Positions 10,632 through 20,271 of a DNA stretch of 64,000 nt are shown here, in pieces (position 1 is the first letter of the stretch; every line of letters begins with the position of its first letter). This DNA is from Hyphomicrobiales bacterium (GTDB taxonomy: Bacteria > Pseudomonadota > Alphaproteobacteria > Rhizobiales > Rhizobiaceae). The position numbers and the translations under genes were made by a program. Below the pieces are notes generated by a model. It was not told the DNA's origin and made no database searches. It was given only the letters and a program-made list of their open reading frames with translations. The stretch spans positions 1 through 64,000 of the forward strand of contig QEVK01000012.1 in the NCBI GenBank assembly GCA_003577315.1, in the 5' to 3' direction.

Positions 10632-10865
10632 ATGGCCATGGACGCACGCGAGATCGAACGGCTCATCCGGCAGGGCATCCCTGACGCCGTCGTGACGATC
10701 CGCGACCTTGCCGGCGATGGCGACCACTACGCCGCCGAGGTGGTGGCCGAGAGCTTCCGCGGCAAGACCCGCGTGCAGCAGCACCAGATGGTCTACGACG
10801 CGCTCAAGGGCAACATGGGCGGCGTGCTGCACGCGCTGGCGTTGCAGACGAGCGCGCCCGACTGA
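10632..10865 (+). CDS. BolA/IbaG-family protein
   Basis: A 77-residue BolA-like protein with the class II KH-type fold. The conserved block is SFRGKTRVQQHQMVYDAL, whose His and neighbouring residues bind a [2Fe-2S] cluster together with a CGFS glutaredoxin. Length is that of the short BolA/IbaG class. The start has AAGGAAA 9 bases upstream. Just such a monothiol glutaredoxin follows at 11008, so the two probably form the iron-sulfur trafficking and sensing pair known for these families. Confidence 0.9.
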   Translation: MAMDAREIERLIRQGIPDAVVTIRDLAGDGDHYAAEVVAESFRGKTRVQQHQMVYDALKGNMGGVLHALALQTSAPD

Positions 10866-10923
10866 ACGGCTCCGGACGGGACAACCCGGTCGCCGTCGCG
10901 GCCGGGCGTCTCGTAGCGCGCGA

Positions 10924-10952
10924 TTGCGCGGGGCGGCGTTGTGGCCTAGATA
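10924..10952 (+). promoter_or_regulatory. Putative grxD promoter
   Basis: TTGCGC at 10924-10929, a 17-base spacer and TAGATA at 10947-10952, 55 bases before the glutaredoxin ATG. This would let grxD be expressed independently of purL-bolA. Confidence 0.45.
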
Positions 10953-11007
10953 AGGCCCAGCGAAACAGTGCGCCGGGCCTTGCCCCCGGCAGACAAGGAC
11001 AAGCCAG

Positions 11008-11343
11008 ATGAGCGACATCGCCGGTTTCATCGACAACGAGGTCAAGCACAACGACGTCGTGCTCTTCATGAAGGGCACGCCGGGCTTCCCGCAGTGCGGC
11101 TTCTCGGGCCAGGTCGTGCAGATCCTCGATTATCTCGGCGTCGACTACAAGGGCGTCAACGTCCTGACCTCGGACGAGCTGCGCCAGGGCATCAAGGACT
11201 ATTCCAACTGGCCGACCATCCCCCAGCTCTACGTCAAGGGCGAGTTCGTCGGCGGCTGCGACATCGTGCGCGAGATGTTCCAGGCGGGCGAGTTGCAGGG
11301 CTTCTTCGCCGACAAGGGCGTGGGCCTGCGCAACGCGGTCTGA
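11008..11343 (+). CDS. grxD: Monothiol (CGFS) glutaredoxin
   Basis: A 111-residue Grx4-type glutaredoxin. It carries the monothiol active site CGFS at residues 30-33 and the preceding KGTP (residues 22-25) that contacts glutathione. The [19 protein letters not shown] block supplies the cis-proline and the GG of the glutathione site. Such proteins hold a glutathione-ligated [2Fe-2S] cluster and act in cluster delivery with BolA, not as disulfide reductases. A hairpin at 11373-11396 probably terminates the transcript. Confidence 0.96.
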   Translation: MSDIAGFIDNEVKHNDVVLFMKGTPGFPQCGFSGQVVQILDYLGVDYKGVNVLTSDELRQGIKDYSNWPTIPQLYVKGEFVGGCDIVREMFQAGELQGFFADKGVGLRNAV

Positions 11344-11372
11344 ATCGCGCCTCACCTCAAGCAAGCATAGCG

Positions 11373-11396
11373 GATGCGCCGGCTTGCCGGCGCATC
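11373..11396 (+). terminator. Hairpin after grxD
   Basis: Inverted repeat GATGCGCCGGC / GCCGGCGCATC (11373-11383 with 11386-11396), about 10 pairs around a tight loop, then GTCGTTTC. It lies 30 bases after the grxD stop. The weak T-run makes it an imperfect intrinsic terminator. Confidence 0.6.
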
Positions 11397-11422
11397 GTCG
11401 TTTCAACGGGAGAATTCCGGCC

Positions 11423-12676
11423 ATGCACGACAGGACCGGACAACGACCGGCCACCGGCCTGCCGCTGCCGCGCGTCGAGTTCATCGCGCTGGCCGCGGCG
11501 CTGATGTCGCTCAACGCGCTCGCCATCGACATCATGCTTCCCGGCCTCCAGGAGATCGGGGCAAGCCTGGGCGTCGAGAACGAGAATCACCGGCAATACG
11601 TCATCTCGGCCTATTTCGGCGGCATGGCGGCGGCGCTGCTGCCCTACGGCCCGGCCTCCGACAGGTTCGGCCGGCGCGCGCCGCTGCTGTTCGGGCTCGT
11701 CGTCTATGTCGCGGCGGCCATCGCCGCCGGCTTCGCGCCGACCTTCGAGGCGATGCTGGCGCTGCGCTTCATCCAGGGCGTCGGCGCGGCCTCGACGCGC
11801 GTCATCGCCGTCTCCATGGTGCGCGACTGCTTCGGCGGGCGCCAGATGGCCGAGACCATGTCGCTGATCTTCATGGTGTTCATGGTCATCCCGGTGGTCG
11901 CGCCGTCCATCGGCCAGGTGATGATGGCCGTCGGCGACTGGCGCTTCATCTTCATCGCCATGGGCGCCATCGGCGCGGCGATCGCGCTGTGGGCCGCATT
12001 CCGCATGCCCGAGACGCTGCATCCGCAGGACCGGCGGCCCTTCACGCTCGCCTCCATCGGCAAGGCCTTCGCCGTCGTGCTGACCAACCGGCTGTCGCTG
12101 CTCTACACGCTGGCCTCCACGGCGGCCTTCGGCGCGCTGTTCGCCTTCATCAATTCGGCGCAGCAGGTCTATGTCGGCATCTACGGCCTCGGCGTCATGT
12201 TCCCGATCCTGTTCGCGCTCGTCGCCGGCTTCATGGCGCTGTCGTCCTACCTGAATTCGCGGCTGGTGGTGCGGTTCGGCATGCGCCGGCTGTCGCACGG
12301 GGCGCTGACCGGCTTCATGATCGTGTCGGGCGTCTGGTTCTTCTGGTCGCTGCACGGCCACATCCCGCTGGTGCCGTTCGTGGTGCTGTTCGCGGTGGCC
12401 ATGTTCCAGTTCGGCTGGATCGGCTCCAACTTCAACTCCATCGCCATGGAGCCGCTCGGCCACATCGCCGGCTCGGCCGCGGCCGTGCAGGGCTTCCTCC
12501 AGACGCTGGGCGGCGGGCTGATCGGCGCGCTGATCGGCCAGGCCTTCGACGGCACGACGACGCCGCTGGCCGCCGGCTTCTTCGGGCTGGCCATCCTGGC
12601 GCTGGCGCTGGTGGCGATTGCCGAGCGCGGCCGCCTCTATCGCGGCGCGCCGGTGCAGCCGGTCACTCGCGACTGA
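11423..12676 (+). CDS. Bcr/CflA-type MFS drug transporter
   Basis: A 417-residue major-facilitator antiporter with twelve hydrophobic segments. Family marks are [13 protein letters not shown] in TM1 (drug:H+ antiporter-1 / Bcr-CflA start), the loop 2-3 motif [14 protein letters not shown] and the TM4 block [22 protein letters not shown]. It would export small toxic compounds by proton exchange, with substrate unknown. The ATG at 11423 is preferred over 11384, which would begin inside the grxD terminator. Its last 14 bases overlap the 3' end of ttcA on the other strand. Confidence 0.9.
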   Translation: MHDRTGQRPATGLPLPRVEFIALAAALMSLNALAIDIMLPGLQEIGASLGVENENHRQYVISAYFGGMAAALLPYGPASDRFGRRAPLLFGLVVYVAAAIAAGFAPTFEAMLALRFIQGVGAASTRVIAVSMVRDCFGGRQMAETMSLIFMVFMVIPVVAPSIGQVMMAVGDWRFIFIAMGAIGAAIALWAAFRMPETLHPQDRRPFTLASIGKAFAVVLTNRLSLLYTLASTAAFGALFAFINSAQQVYVGIYGLGVMFPILFALVAGFMALSSYLNSRLVVRFGMRRLSHGALTGFMIVSGVWFFWSLHGHIPLVPFVVLFAVAMFQFGWIGSNFNSIAMEPLGHIAGSAAAVQGFLQTLGGGLIGALIGQAFDGTTTPLAAGFFGLAILALALVAIAERGRLYRGAPVQPVTRD

Positions 12677-13535
12677 CGCCGATGGCGGAAAAATCGAACA
12701 GGTCGCGGTCGAGCAGATGGCTCGGCCGCACATGGGCGAGCGCGCGGATCATCGTGTCCTTGCGGCCCGGCATCCGGCGCTCGATGTCCTGAAGCATCGC
12801 CTTCATGGCGTTGCGCTGGAGCCCGTCCTGGCTGCCGCACAGGTCGCACGGGATGATCGGGAACGCCATCGCCTCGGCGAAGCGGGCAAGGTCGGCCTCC
12901 GCGCAATAGGCGAGCGGGCGCAGCACGGCGACGTCGCCCTCGTCGTTCATCAGCTTGGGCGGCATGGCGGCGAGCCGGCCGCCGTGGAACAGGTTGAGGA
13001 AGAAGGTCTCGAGGATGTCCTCGCGGTGATGGCCGAGCACCAGGGCCGCGCAACCCTCCTCGCGGGCGATGCGATAGAGATGGCCGCGCCGCAGCCGCGA
13101 GCACAGCGAGCAATAGGTGCGGTTTTCCGGGATCTTGTCGGTGACGACCGAATAGGTGTCCTGATACTCGATGCGATGCTCGACGCCGGCGGCGGACAGG
13201 AAATTCGGCAGGATGTGTTTCGGAAAATTCGGCTGGCCCTGGTCGAGGTTGCAGGCCAGAAGCTCGACCGGCAGCAGGCCGCGCCACTTCAGGTCGAGCA
13301 GCAGCGCGAGCAGGCCGTAGGAATCCTTGCCGCCCGACAGCGCCACCAGCCAGCGCTCGCCCGGCCGCACCATGGAGAAGTCGTCCAGCGCCTGGCGCGC
13401 ATCCCGCAGCAGCCGCTTCCTCAGCTTGTTGAACTCCACCGTCGAGGGCGCCGCCCGGAACATCGGATGGCAGGCGGCATCGTCGGGGCCGCCGTCGGCG
13501 GCGGTGTCGGGATCGGGTGAAAGGCGCAGGTTCAT
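12663..13535 (-). CDS. ttcA: tRNA 2-thiocytidine(32) synthetase
   Basis: TtcA adds sulfur to C32 of certain tRNAs, using ATP to adenylate the base and a [4Fe-4S] cluster to handle sulfur. The 290-residue protein has the PP-loop [10 protein letters not shown] (residues 67-72 core). It has two CxxC pairs that carry the cluster, CSLC at 142-145 and CDLC near 230. The block [17 protein letters not shown] is also typical. The ATG at 13535 is chosen because GAGGTG lies just upstream. The in-frame GTG at 13541 would consume that site. Convergent with, and overlapping, the MFS gene. Confidence 0.93.
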   Translation of the reverse strand: MNLRLSPDPDTAADGGPDDAACHPMFRAAPSTVEFNKLRKRLLRDARQALDDFSMVRPGERWLVALSGGKDSYGLLALLLDLKWRGLLPVELLACNLDQGQPNFPKHILPNFLSAAGVEHRIEYQDTYSVVTDKIPENRTYCSLCSRLRRGHLYRIAREEGCAALVLGHHREDILETFFLNLFHGGRLAAMPPKLMNDEGDVAVLRPLAYCAEADLARFAEAMAFPIIPCDLCGSQDGLQRNAMKAMLQDIERRMPGRKDTMIRALAHVRPSHLLDRDLFDFSAIGVSRE

Positions 13536-13565
13536 CGCCACCTCATACAGGCGCGGCGGGCAAAG

Positions 13566-13593
13566 AAAAAGGCCGCGCTGCGACAGCGCGGCC
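13566..13593 (-). terminator. Intrinsic terminator of rpsD
   Basis: On the minus strand, a 10-bp stem GGCCGCGCTG / CAGCGCGGCC with loop TCG (13571-13593) is followed by TTTTTCTTTG. It lies 27 bases after the rpsD stop and is the clearest rho-independent terminator in the window. Confidence 0.9.
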
Positions 13594-13619
13594 CCGATTG
13601 CGAAGGCGAAAAGCCGAAA

Positions 13620-14237
13620 TCAGCGCGAGTAGAACTCGACCACCAGGTTCGGCTCCATATGCACCGCGAACGGCACGTCGGACAGGCCGGGAACGCGGGT
13701 GTAGGTGGCGACCATCTTGTTGTGGTCGGCCTCGATGTAGTCCGGCACGTCGCGCTCGGCGAGCTGGACCGACTCCAGCACGATGGCGAGCTGCTTCGAC
13801 TTCTCGCGAACCTCGATCACGTCGCCGGCCTTGCAGCGGTACGAGCCGATGTTGACGCGGCGGCCGTTGACCTTGACGTGGCCGTGATTGACGAACTGGC
13901 GCGCGGCGAAGATCGTCGGCACGAACTTGGCGCGGTAGACGATGGCGTCGAGCCGCGACTCCAGCAGGCCGATCAGGTTCTCCGGCGTGTCGCCCTTGCG
14001 GCGCGCGGCCTCCTCGTAGGTCTTGCGGAACTGCTTCTCGGAGATGTCGCCATAGTGGCCCTTCAGCTTCTGCTTGGCGCGCAGTTGCAGGCCGAAGTCG
14101 GACAGCTTGCCCTTGCGGCGCTGGCCGTGCTGGCCGGGGCCGTACTCGCGGCGGTTCACCGGGGACTTCGGACGACCCCAGATGTTCTCGCCCATGCGGC
14201 GGTCGAGTTTGTACTTTGCGGATTCGCGCTTGCTCAT
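13620..14237 (-). CDS. rpsD: 30S ribosomal protein S4
   Basis: S4 is a primary 16S rRNA-binding protein that nucleates assembly of the 30S body. The 205-residue protein starts [20 protein letters not shown], the alphaproteobacterial form lacking the zinc-finger cysteines. The C-terminal S4 RNA-binding domain has [36 protein letters not shown]. The ATG at 14237 has GAAAGGGAA upstream, and an in-frame ATG at 14252 is not needed. Here rpsD stands alone rather than in the alpha operon, as in other Rhizobiales, with its own leader and terminator. Confidence 0.98.
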   Translation of the reverse strand: MSKRESAKYKLDRRMGENIWGRPKSPVNRREYGPGQHGQRRKGKLSDFGLQLRAKQKLKGHYGDISEKQFRKTYEEAARRKGDTPENLIGLLESRLDAIVYRAKFVPTIFAARQFVNHGHVKVNGRRVNIGSYRCKAGDVIEVREKSKQLAIVLESVQLAERDVPDYIEADHNKMVATYTRVPGLSDVPFAVHMEPNLVVEFYSR

Positions 14238-14261
14238 CGCATTCCCTTTCAAAACGTTGTA

Positions 14262-14282
14262 CCCGAAAGCTCACGCTTCGGG
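14262..14282 (-). promoter_or_regulatory. Hairpin in the rpsD leader
   Basis: CCCGA-A-AGC / GCT-TCGGG (14262-14282) forms an 8-pair stem with one bulged A and a 4-base loop, 25 bases upstream of the rpsD ATG. In several bacteria S4 represses its own mRNA through a structured leader. Whether this element does so is not shown by sequence alone. Confidence 0.3.
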
Positions 14283-14460
14283 CGAAGGAAACGCGCCCTC
14301 CTCTGGCTCCCTTTTGCGGAACCTGACAGGACATCCCACGCACGCATTGCGAAGATGTCCACGGGACACGTCGAAAAAACCCCGACGCCTTGCGGCGCGG
14401 GACCGGCGGCTGACTACCGCACCTTCGCGGCGATGTCAACGCGGCCGGCGGGCCGGTCCG

Positions 14461-14940
14461 TCAGCCGCGACGGGCGGCGTCGATGGCGGCGACGTCGATC
14501 TTCGTCATCTCCATCATGGCGGCGAAGGCGCGCCTGGCCTCGTCGCCGCCGACGGCCAGCGCCTCGCTCAAGGTGCGCGGGGTGATCTGCCAGGAGATGC
14601 CCCATCGGTCCTTGCACCAGCCGCAGGCGCTTTCCTGGCCGCCATTGTTCACGATGGCGTTCCAGTAGCGGTCGGTCTCCTCCTGATCGTCGGTGGCGAT
14701 CTGGAACGAGAACGCCTCGTTGTGCCTGAACGTCGGCCCGCCGTTCAGGCCGATGCAGGGAATGCCGGCGACGGTGAACTCGACGGTGATCACGTCGCCC
14801 GCCTTGCCCGAGGGATAGTCGCCCGGCGCGTGGCGGATTGCCGTCACCGCGCTGTCGGGAAAGGTCGCGGCATAGAAACTGGCCGCGGCCTCGGCGTCCT
14901 TGTCGTACCACAGGCAGATGGTGTTCTTCGCGATTGACAT
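14461..14940 (-). CDS. PhnB-like VOC protein (3-dmu-9_3-mt type)
   Basis: A 159-residue single VOC domain protein of the PhnB / 3-demethylubiquinone-9-methyltransferase-like family. Conserved pieces are ICLWYDKDAEAAASFYAATFPDS at the start, GGPTFRHNEAFSFQIATDDQEE in the middle, and GWCKDRWGISWQITPRTL. The old methyltransferase name is generally a misnomer. The biochemical role is unknown, and the fold usually binds a metal or small ligand. It lies between rpsD and murI on the same strand, with no clear operon link. Confidence 0.85.
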   Translation of the reverse strand: MSIAKNTICLWYDKDAEAAASFYAATFPDSAVTAIRHAPGDYPSGKAGDVITVEFTVAGIPCIGLNGGPTFRHNEAFSFQIATDDQEETDRYWNAIVNNGGQESACGWCKDRWGISWQITPRTLSEALAVGGDEARRAFAAMMEMTKIDVAAIDAARRG

Positions 14941-14979
14941 GGCTCGCTCCTTTCCTTGGCCCGTGAAACGCGCCGCGCC

Positions 14980-15780
14980 CTATCGCGTTCCGGTGGCCAG
15001 CCCGAAACCCTGCATCAGCCGGCGGGCGAGGAAGTCGGGCTTTCCCGAGGTGAAGACGGCGATGTCGGGCTCGGCCGCGCCGCCGCCCGCCGGCTCGCAC
15101 GGCGCGAGCAGCGACAGCGCCTGGCGCGCGATGGCCTCGGCCGGGTCTATCCAGTCGACCGGCCACGGCGCGGTCTTGCGCATGCGGTTGGCGAGGAAGG
15201 GATAGTGCGTGCAGGCCAGCACCACGATGTCTGTGCGCCGCCCGTCCATCTCCACGAAGCAGGGCGCGATCTCGGCCCTCACCGCCTCCTCGTCGACGAA
15301 GCCGTCGCGCATGTAGACCTCCGCCAGCGCGGCGAGCCGGTCCGACCCGACGAGGCGGACGTGGCAGCGCGTCGCCCATTTCTCGATCAGGTCGCGGGTA
15401 TACTGCCGCTTGACCGTGCCGGGCGTCGCCAGCACCGAGACGAGGCCGGAGCGGGTGCGCTCGGCCGCCGGCTTGATCGCCGGCACCGTGCCGACGAAGG
15501 GCGTTTGCGGGAACGCCTCGCGCAATTCGGCCAGCGCCAGCGTGGAAGCCGTGTTGCAGGCGACGACGGCGATCTCGGGGTCGTGCTCGGCAAGCAGCCT
15601 GCGAAACAGCTCGACCACGTGCGCGCGCAGGGCCGGCTCCTCCCAGCGGCCATAGGGAAAGGCGGCGTCGTCGGCGACGTAGACGAAGCGCCGGTCGGGC
15701 ATCAGCACGCGCGCCTCGCGCAGCACCGTCAACCCGCCGACGCCGGAATCGAACATCAGGATCGGCCTGTCACGCATCAC
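14980..15780 (-). CDS. murI: Glutamate racemase
   Basis: MurI makes D-glutamate for peptidoglycan. The 266-residue protein has the start [16 protein letters not shown]. It has the two catalytic cysteine loops VVACNTAST (Cys75) and VLACTHYPF (second Cys near residue 187) and the block [11 protein letters not shown]. Its first 11 bases overlap the 3' end of the upstream methyltransferase gene, so the two are translated from one mRNA. A second ATG codon (MMRD versus MRD) makes the start uncertain by one residue. Confidence 0.95.
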   Translation of the reverse strand: MMRDRPILMFDSGVGGLTVLREARVLMPDRRFVYVADDAAFPYGRWEEPALRAHVVELFRRLLAEHDPEIAVVACNTASTLALAELREAFPQTPFVGTVPAIKPAAERTRSGLVSVLATPGTVKRQYTRDLIEKWATRCHVRLVGSDRLAALAEVYMRDGFVDEEAVRAEIAPCFVEMDGRRTDIVVLACTHYPFLANRMRKTAPWPVDWIDPAEAIARQALSLLAPCEPAGGGAAEPDIAVFTSGKPDFLARRLMQGFGLATGTR

Positions 15781-16603
15781 CGCCCGCCCCGCTCCCTTCC
15801 CCCTTGCCCGCGCGGGCCTTCATGTCGGCCTTCGCCTTGCGCTGCGGATAGACGCTGCCGCGCGGCTCGCCGGGCGAGAAATAGTCGAGCGAGGCGACGA
15901 CCCCGCGCAGAACCTTGATCTCGGCCTCGGAGAAGCCCGGCCGGCTCAGCACGGCGCGCAAATTGTCGACCATCCTGGGCTTCTTCGTGGCGGGGCGGAA
16001 ATAGCCGCGCGCCGACAGCGCCGCCTCCAGATGGTCGAGCAGGCCGTGCAGCGCCTCCTTGGGCGCGGGCGGCATGTCGGGGCCGCGGAAGGCGGTGTCG
16101 GTCTCGGCCTCCAGCCCCGACTTCATCCACTCGTAGGACATCAGCAGCGCCGCCTGCGCGATGTTGAGCGAGGCGAAGGCGGGATTGACCGGGAAGGTCA
16201 CGATCTCGTCGGCCAGCCCGATCTCCTCGTTGTAGAGGCCGAAGCGCTCGCGGCCGAACAGGATGCCCGTCTTCTGCCCGGCGGCGAAGAAGGCGCGCAG
16301 CTTGCGGCCGGCCTCGACCGGCCCCAGCACCGGCTTGAAGCCGTCGCGCTCGCGCGCGGTGGTGGCGACGACGTAGTTCAGGTCGGCGATGGCCTCGCGC
16401 AGCGTCTCGAACACCGCGACGCCGTCGATGACGTGGTCGGCCTTGGAGGCGGCCGCGCGCGCCTTCTCGCTCGGCCAGCCGTCGCGCGGGGAAACGAGGC
16501 GCAGCTCGCCGAGGCCGAAATTGGCCATGGCGCGCGCCACCATGCCGATGTTCTCGCCGAGCTGCGGCTCGACCAGGACGATCGCCGGCCCTTCGTTCAT
16601 CAT
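15770..16603 (-). CDS. TrmJ-like SPOUT RNA 2'-O-methyltransferase
   Basis: A 277-residue SpoU/TrmH-superfamily enzyme with the three SPOUT motifs: [19 protein letters not shown] near the N-terminus, [15 protein letters not shown], and [16 protein letters not shown]. This combination and the C-terminal helical extension fit tRNA (Nm32) methyltransferase TrmJ, though an rRNA target is possible. The start is placed at MNEGPA. The ATG codon just before it, or 16630 (MAGTDRE), are alternatives. The basic, glycine-rich tail reaches into murI. Confidence 0.85.
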   Translation of the reverse strand: MMNEGPAIVLVEPQLGENIGMVARAMANFGLGELRLVSPRDGWPSEKARAAASKADHVIDGVAVFETLREAIADLNYVVATTARERDGFKPVLGPVEAGRKLRAFFAAGQKTGILFGRERFGLYNEEIGLADEIVTFPVNPAFASLNIAQAALLMSYEWMKSGLEAETDTAFRGPDMPPAPKEALHGLLDHLEAALSARGYFRPATKKPRMVDNLRAVLSRPGFSEAEIKVLRGVVASLDYFSPGEPRGSVYPQRKAKADMKARAGKGEGSGAGGDA

Positions 16604-16690
16604 CCGCCTTTCGCGGTCGGTTCCAGCCATGCCGTTCCTCGCAGGTTCAGGTCCGTTCCACTGGCACAGATCGCGGCAAAACGGAACGGG

Positions 16691-17584
16691 TCAGCGGGAC
16701 AGGAAGGCGCGGATCGCCGCGGCCACCTGCGCCGGCTTCTCGTGCAGCAGCCAGTGGCCGGCATCGGCGATGCGCTCCACGCTCAGGTCCGGCGCGAAGC
16801 GGTCGAGCCCGTCGAGGCAGGAGGGCCGAAGCGCCCGGTCGGCCTCGCCCCAGACGACGAGATGCGGCATCCTCACCATGAAGGCGTCGTCGGGCATGGC
16901 GAGGATCGGCACCTCACCCGCAGGCTCGCCCACCGGGGGCACCACGAGCGGCGTGGCGCGATACCAGTTCAGCATGCCGGTCAGCGCGCCGGGCTGCGAC
17001 CACGCCTCGACATAGGCGGCCCGTGCCGCATCGTCCATGAACGGCGCCTGCGAGAAGCCCTCGATCATGCGCAGCAGCCGGCGGAACCCGTCCTGCGACA
17101 GCAGCGCCTCGGCATCCGGTGCGCGCAGCCGGTTGATGTACTGGCTCGCCCGGCGCTGCGCCTCGTCGTCCAGGATCGCCCGCTGGAAGCAGACCGGATG
17201 GACGCCGTTGGCGATCACCAGATGCGACAGCCGCCGCGGGTGCGCCATGGCGTAGGCATAGGCGACGGAGGCGCCCCAGTCGTGGCCGGCGAGCGCGAAG
17301 GGCCGCCCCGGCGACAGGCTGTCGGCCAGCGAGGCGAGGTCCGCGACCATATGCCCGACCCGGTAGCTGCCCACGCCTTCGGGCTTCGACGACAGGTTGA
17401 AGCCGCGCTGGTCGGGCGCGGCCAGCCGGAAATCGCCGGCAAGCCCGGCCATCACCGGCGCCCAGCCGGCCCAGTATTCCGGGAAGCCGTGCAGGCAGAC
17501 GATCAGCGGCGCGGCCGGGTCGCCGGCCATGGCGACATTGAGGCGCACGGCGCCCGCCTCGTGCGTTTCAAACCTCACATCCAT
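16691..17584 (-). CDS. Epoxide-hydrolase-like alpha/beta hydrolase
   Basis: A 297-residue alpha/beta hydrolase of the soluble epoxide hydrolase / haloalkane dehalogenase group. It has the oxyanion motif HGFPEYW (residues 32-38), the nucleophile elbow GHDWGA with Asp102, and a cap domain between about residues 130 and 215. The histidine of the triad is in DAGHWLLHE near residue 270. An Asp nucleophile excludes a simple lipase. The substrate is unknown. The ATG at 17584 (MDVRFE) is the likelier start, and MGARMDV at 17596 is possible. Divergent from icd. Confidence 0.88.
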   Translation of the reverse strand: MDVRFETHEAGAVRLNVAMAGDPAAPLIVCLHGFPEYWAGWAPVMAGLAGDFRLAAPDQRGFNLSSKPEGVGSYRVGHMVADLASLADSLSPGRPFALAGHDWGASVAYAYAMAHPRRLSHLVIANGVHPVCFQRAILDDEAQRRASQYINRLRAPDAEALLSQDGFRRLLRMIEGFSQAPFMDDAARAAYVEAWSQPGALTGMLNWYRATPLVVPPVGEPAGEVPILAMPDDAFMVRMPHLVVWGEADRALRPSCLDGLDRFAPDLSVERIADAGHWLLHEKPAQVAAAIRAFLSR

Positions 17585-17696
17585 CCTCGCACCCATGCGC
17601 CGCGCCTCCCTCCGCGGGACCGAATTTCCGCTCTTTCCCCGGCTTTGCCTCGACTGCGCTCGGTGCTATGAGAGGCCGCATTTCCAGTCGAACGGC

Positions 17697-17716
17697 AGGG
17701 GGACCTCCCCCTTTTC
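17697..17716 (+). promoter_or_regulatory. Terminator-like hairpin in the icd leader
   Basis: AGGGGG / CCCCCT with loop ACCT (17697-17712) followed by TTTTCCC, ending about 20 bases before the icd ATG. In form it is a small intrinsic terminator or attenuator located inside the 5' leader. A TTGCCT-N16-TATGAG pair at 17645-17672 could be the icd promoter upstream of it. Confidence 0.4.
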
Positions 17717-17736
17717 CCAACATTGAGGGGTTTCTC

Positions 17737-18948
17737 ATGGCGAAGATCAAGGTGGACAATCCCGTCGTCGAGCTCGATGGCGACGAGATGACCCGCATCA
17801 TCTGGCAGTTCATCAAGGACAAGCTGATCCACCCCTATCTCGACATCGACCTCCACTACTACGACCTCGGCATCGAATATCGCGACAAGACCGACGACCA
17901 GGTCACCGTCGACGCGGCCAACGCGATCAAGAAGTACGGCGTCGGCGTCAAGTGCGCCACCATCACCCCCGACGAGGCCCGCGTCGAGGAGTTCGGCCTC
18001 AAGAAGATGTGGAAGTCGCCCAACGGCACCATCCGCAACATCCTCGGCGGCGTGATCTTCCGCGAGCCCATCATCTGCAAGAACGTGCCGCGCCTGGTGC
18101 CGGGCTGGACGCAACCCATCGTCGTCGGCCGCCACGCCTTCGGCGACCAGTACCGCGCCACCGACTTCCGCTTCCCCGGCAAGGGCAAGCTGACGATCAG
18201 GTTCGTCGGCGAGGACGGCCAGACGATCGAGCACGAGGTGTTCGACGCGCCGGGCTCCGGCGTCGCCATGGCCATGTACAACCTCGACGATTCGATCCGC
18301 GATTTCGCCCGCGCCTCGCTGAACTACGGCCTGCTGCGCGGCTACCCGGTCTATCTCTCGACCAAGAACACCATCCTGAAGGCCTATGACGGCCGCTTCA
18401 AGGACATCTTCCAGCAGGTCTACGAGGACGAGTTCGCCGCCGCCTTCAAGGAAAAGAAGATCTGGTACGAGCACAGGCTCATCGACGACATGGTGGCTTC
18501 GAGCCTGAAGTGGTCGGGCGGCTATGTCTGGGCCTGCAAGAACTATGACGGCGACGTGCAGTCCGACACGGTGGCGCAGGGCTACGGCTCGCTCGGCCTG
18601 ATGACCTCGGTGCTGATGACGCCCGACGGCAGGACCGTCGAGGCGGAAGCCGCGCACGGCACCGTCACCCGCCACTACCGCCAGCACCAGAAGGGCGAGG
18701 AGACCTCCACCAACTCCATCGCCTCGATCTTCGCCTGGACGCGCGGGCTCGCCCACCGCGCCAAGCTCGACGACAATGCCGAGCTGAAGCGCTTCGCCGA
18801 GACGCTGGAGCGCGTGTGCGTGCAGACCGTCGAATCCGGGTTCATGACCAAGGATCTGGCGCTGCTGATCGGCGCCGACCAGCCCTGGCTGTCGACCACC
18901 GGCTTCCTCGACAAGATCGACGAGAACCTCCAGAAGGCCATGGCCTGA
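17737..18948 (+). CDS. icd: NADP-dependent isocitrate dehydrogenase
   Basis: A 403-residue homodimeric ICDH of the eukaryote-like subfamily II, as in other Rhizobiales. It makes 2-oxoglutarate and NADPH in the TCA cycle. The start [23 protein letters not shown] is diagnostic. [12 protein letters not shown] binds isocitrate and the phosphate-free substrate loop, and [12 protein letters not shown] and [16 protein letters not shown] contribute metal and NADP contacts. The ATG at 17737 has GAGGGG upstream and is much better than 17668. A T-rich terminator follows at 18972. Confidence 0.97.
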   Translation: MAKIKVDNPVVELDGDEMTRIIWQFIKDKLIHPYLDIDLHYYDLGIEYRDKTDDQVTVDAANAIKKYGVGVKCATITPDEARVEEFGLKKMWKSPNGTIRNILGGVIFREPIICKNVPRLVPGWTQPIVVGRHAFGDQYRATDFRFPGKGKLTIRFVGEDGQTIEHEVFDAPGSGVAMAMYNLDDSIRDFARASLNYGLLRGYPVYLSTKNTILKAYDGRFKDIFQQVYEDEFAAAFKEKKIWYEHRLIDDMVASSLKWSGGYVWACKNYDGDVQSDTVAQGYGSLGLMTSVLMTPDGRTVEAEAAHGTVTRHYRQHQKGEETSTNSIASIFAWTRGLAHRAKLDDNAELKRFAETLERVCVQTVESGFMTKDLALLIGADQPWLSTTGFLDKIDENLQKAMA

Positions 18949-18971
18949 GGCCGGCCGGCGCAGCGACACGG

Positions 18972-18996
18972 AAGGCGGCCCACGGGTCGCCTTTTT
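18972..18996 (+). terminator. Intrinsic terminator of icd
   Basis: AAGGCG / CGCCTT stem (18972-18977 with 18988-18993), extended inward by CCC/GGG pairs, runs directly into TTTTT (18992-18996). It lies 24 bases after the icd stop. Confidence 0.8.
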
Positions 18997-19091
18997 CGTT
19001 TCCGCCGCCGCCTGCCCCGGGGCGCGGGCGCAAGCGAACCTTTGGCGCCCGCGCGCGTTTGTCCTTTTGCACCGCAACACAGGAGACACAG

Positions 19092-19457
19092 ATGCCCTAC
19101 GGACGATTCCTCGCCGGCCTTGCCGCCGGCAGCCTCATCGCCGGCGCCGCCCTGGCGCAGGCCGCATGGGTCGAGATCGACGACAACGTGCATGTGGCGG
19201 CGTTCGGCGCCACCGCCGACCAGGTGGAGGACTGGGACGTCCACGACGCATCCGGCGTCGAGATCGGCGAGGTCGAGGAGGTGGTCGGCACCGCGCCCGA
19301 CACGCCGACGGCGCTGGTGGTCGATTTCGAGGGCAAGAACGGCTATGCCGACCGCGACGTCGTTATCCCGCTTGACCAGTTCACCCGGGCGAACAACCGC
19401 CTGACGCTGGATGCGTCGCCGGATGCCGTCGCCGGCATGGAAACGTGGAACGACTGA
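19092..19457 (+). CDS. Secreted PRC-barrel-like protein
   Basis: A 121-residue protein with a Sec signal peptide (hydrophobic core AGLAAGSLIAGAALAQA). The small mature domain has the pattern VHDASGVEIGEVEEVV ... ALVVDFEGKNGYADRDVVIPLDQF, which resembles the strand order of PRC-barrel domains. Function is unknown. Secreted PRC-barrel proteins are common and abundant in Rhizobiales. The ATG at 19092 has AGGAGA 5 bases upstream, in the same ACAGGAGACACA context as the DUF2259 gene at 136. It ends at a shared hairpin with ccdA. Confidence 0.8.
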   Translation: MPYGRFLAGLAAGSLIAGAALAQAAWVEIDDNVHVAAFGATADQVEDWDVHDASGVEIGEVEEVVGTAPDTPTALVVDFEGKNGYADRDVVIPLDQFTRANNRLTLDASPDAVAGMETWND

Positions 19458-19477
19458 TCCACGGCCGGGCCGGCGCA

Positions 19478-19500
19478 AGGGGCCGCGCCGTGCGGCCCCT
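19478..19500. terminator. Hairpin between convergent genes
   Basis: AGGGGCCGC / GCGGCCCCT, 9 pairs around GCCGT (19478-19500), sits between the stops of the PRC-barrel gene (plus) and ccdA (minus) and could serve both strands. There is no long T-run on either strand. Confidence 0.55.
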
Positions 19501-19503
19501 CCT

Positions 19504-20271
19504 CTACCCGAGCAGCGCCAGGCCGGGAAACGTCTCGAGCAGCCAGTAGGCGGCGGCCTGCACGCCGCCGGTGAGGAACAGCACGCCCGCCGCGACCAGC
19601 AGGCCGCCCATCACCTTCTCGACCCGGCCCAGATGCACCTTGAACCGGCCGAGGAAGCGCATGAAGGCGCCGGAAAACAGCGCCGCGAACAGGAACGGGA
19701 TGCCGAGGCCGAGCGAATAGGCGGCAAGCAGCATCGCCCCCTCGCCCACCGTCTCGCGGCCGCCGGCCAGCGTCAGGATCGGCCCCAGCACCGGGCCGAT
19801 GCAGGGCGTCCAGCCGAAGGCGAAGGCAAGGCCCATGAGATAGGCGGCTGCCGCGTTGGCCGGCTTGCCCGGCCCCTGGAACCGCGCCTCGCGCGACAGG
19901 AAGGGAAGGCGCACCACGCCGAGGAAGTTCAGCCCCATGACGATGATGAGGATGCCGGCGACGAGCGCCAGTTCCTGCTGGAAGGCGCGCAGCAGGCCGC
20001 CGATGGTGGAGGCCCCGGCGCCGAGCGCGATGAAGACCGTGGAGAAGCCGAGCACGAAGGCCGCCGCCGCCCCCACCAGCGCCAGACGCGCCGGCGCCGC
20101 GCGCATCGTGGCGCTGCCGTCGGCGTTCGCCGCGACGTTGCCGCGGAAGTCGTCGATCGACACGCCGGCCATGTAGCACAGATAAGGCGGCACCAGCGGC
20201 AGCACGCAGGGCGACAGGAAGGACAGCGCGCCCGCGCCGATCGCGCTCATATAGCCGATGTCGATTGCCAT
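19504..20271 (-). CDS. ccdA: Cytochrome c biogenesis protein CcdA
   Basis: A 255-residue inner-membrane thiol-disulfide transporter with about six TM segments. It moves electrons from cytosolic thioredoxin to periplasmic thioredoxin-like proteins that reduce apocytochrome c. The two redox cysteines lie in the repeats LSFLSPCVLPLVPPY and FGWTPCIGPVLG, the CcdA hallmark. The start at 20271 (MAIDIGYM) puts TM1 at the N-terminus. The longer frame to 20355 adds an Arg-rich leader. A partner thioredoxin is not in the window. Confidence 0.93.
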   Translation of the reverse strand: MAIDIGYMSAIGAGALSFLSPCVLPLVPPYLCYMAGVSIDDFRGNVAANADGSATMRAAPARLALVGAAAAFVLGFSTVFIALGAGASTIGGLLRAFQQELALVAGILIIVMGLNFLGVVRLPFLSREARFQGPGKPANAAAAYLMGLAFAFGWTPCIGPVLGPILTLAGGRETVGEGAMLLAAYSLGLGIPFLFAALFSGAFMRFLGRFKVHLGRVEKVMGGLLVAAGVLFLTGGVQAAAYWLLETFPGLALLG

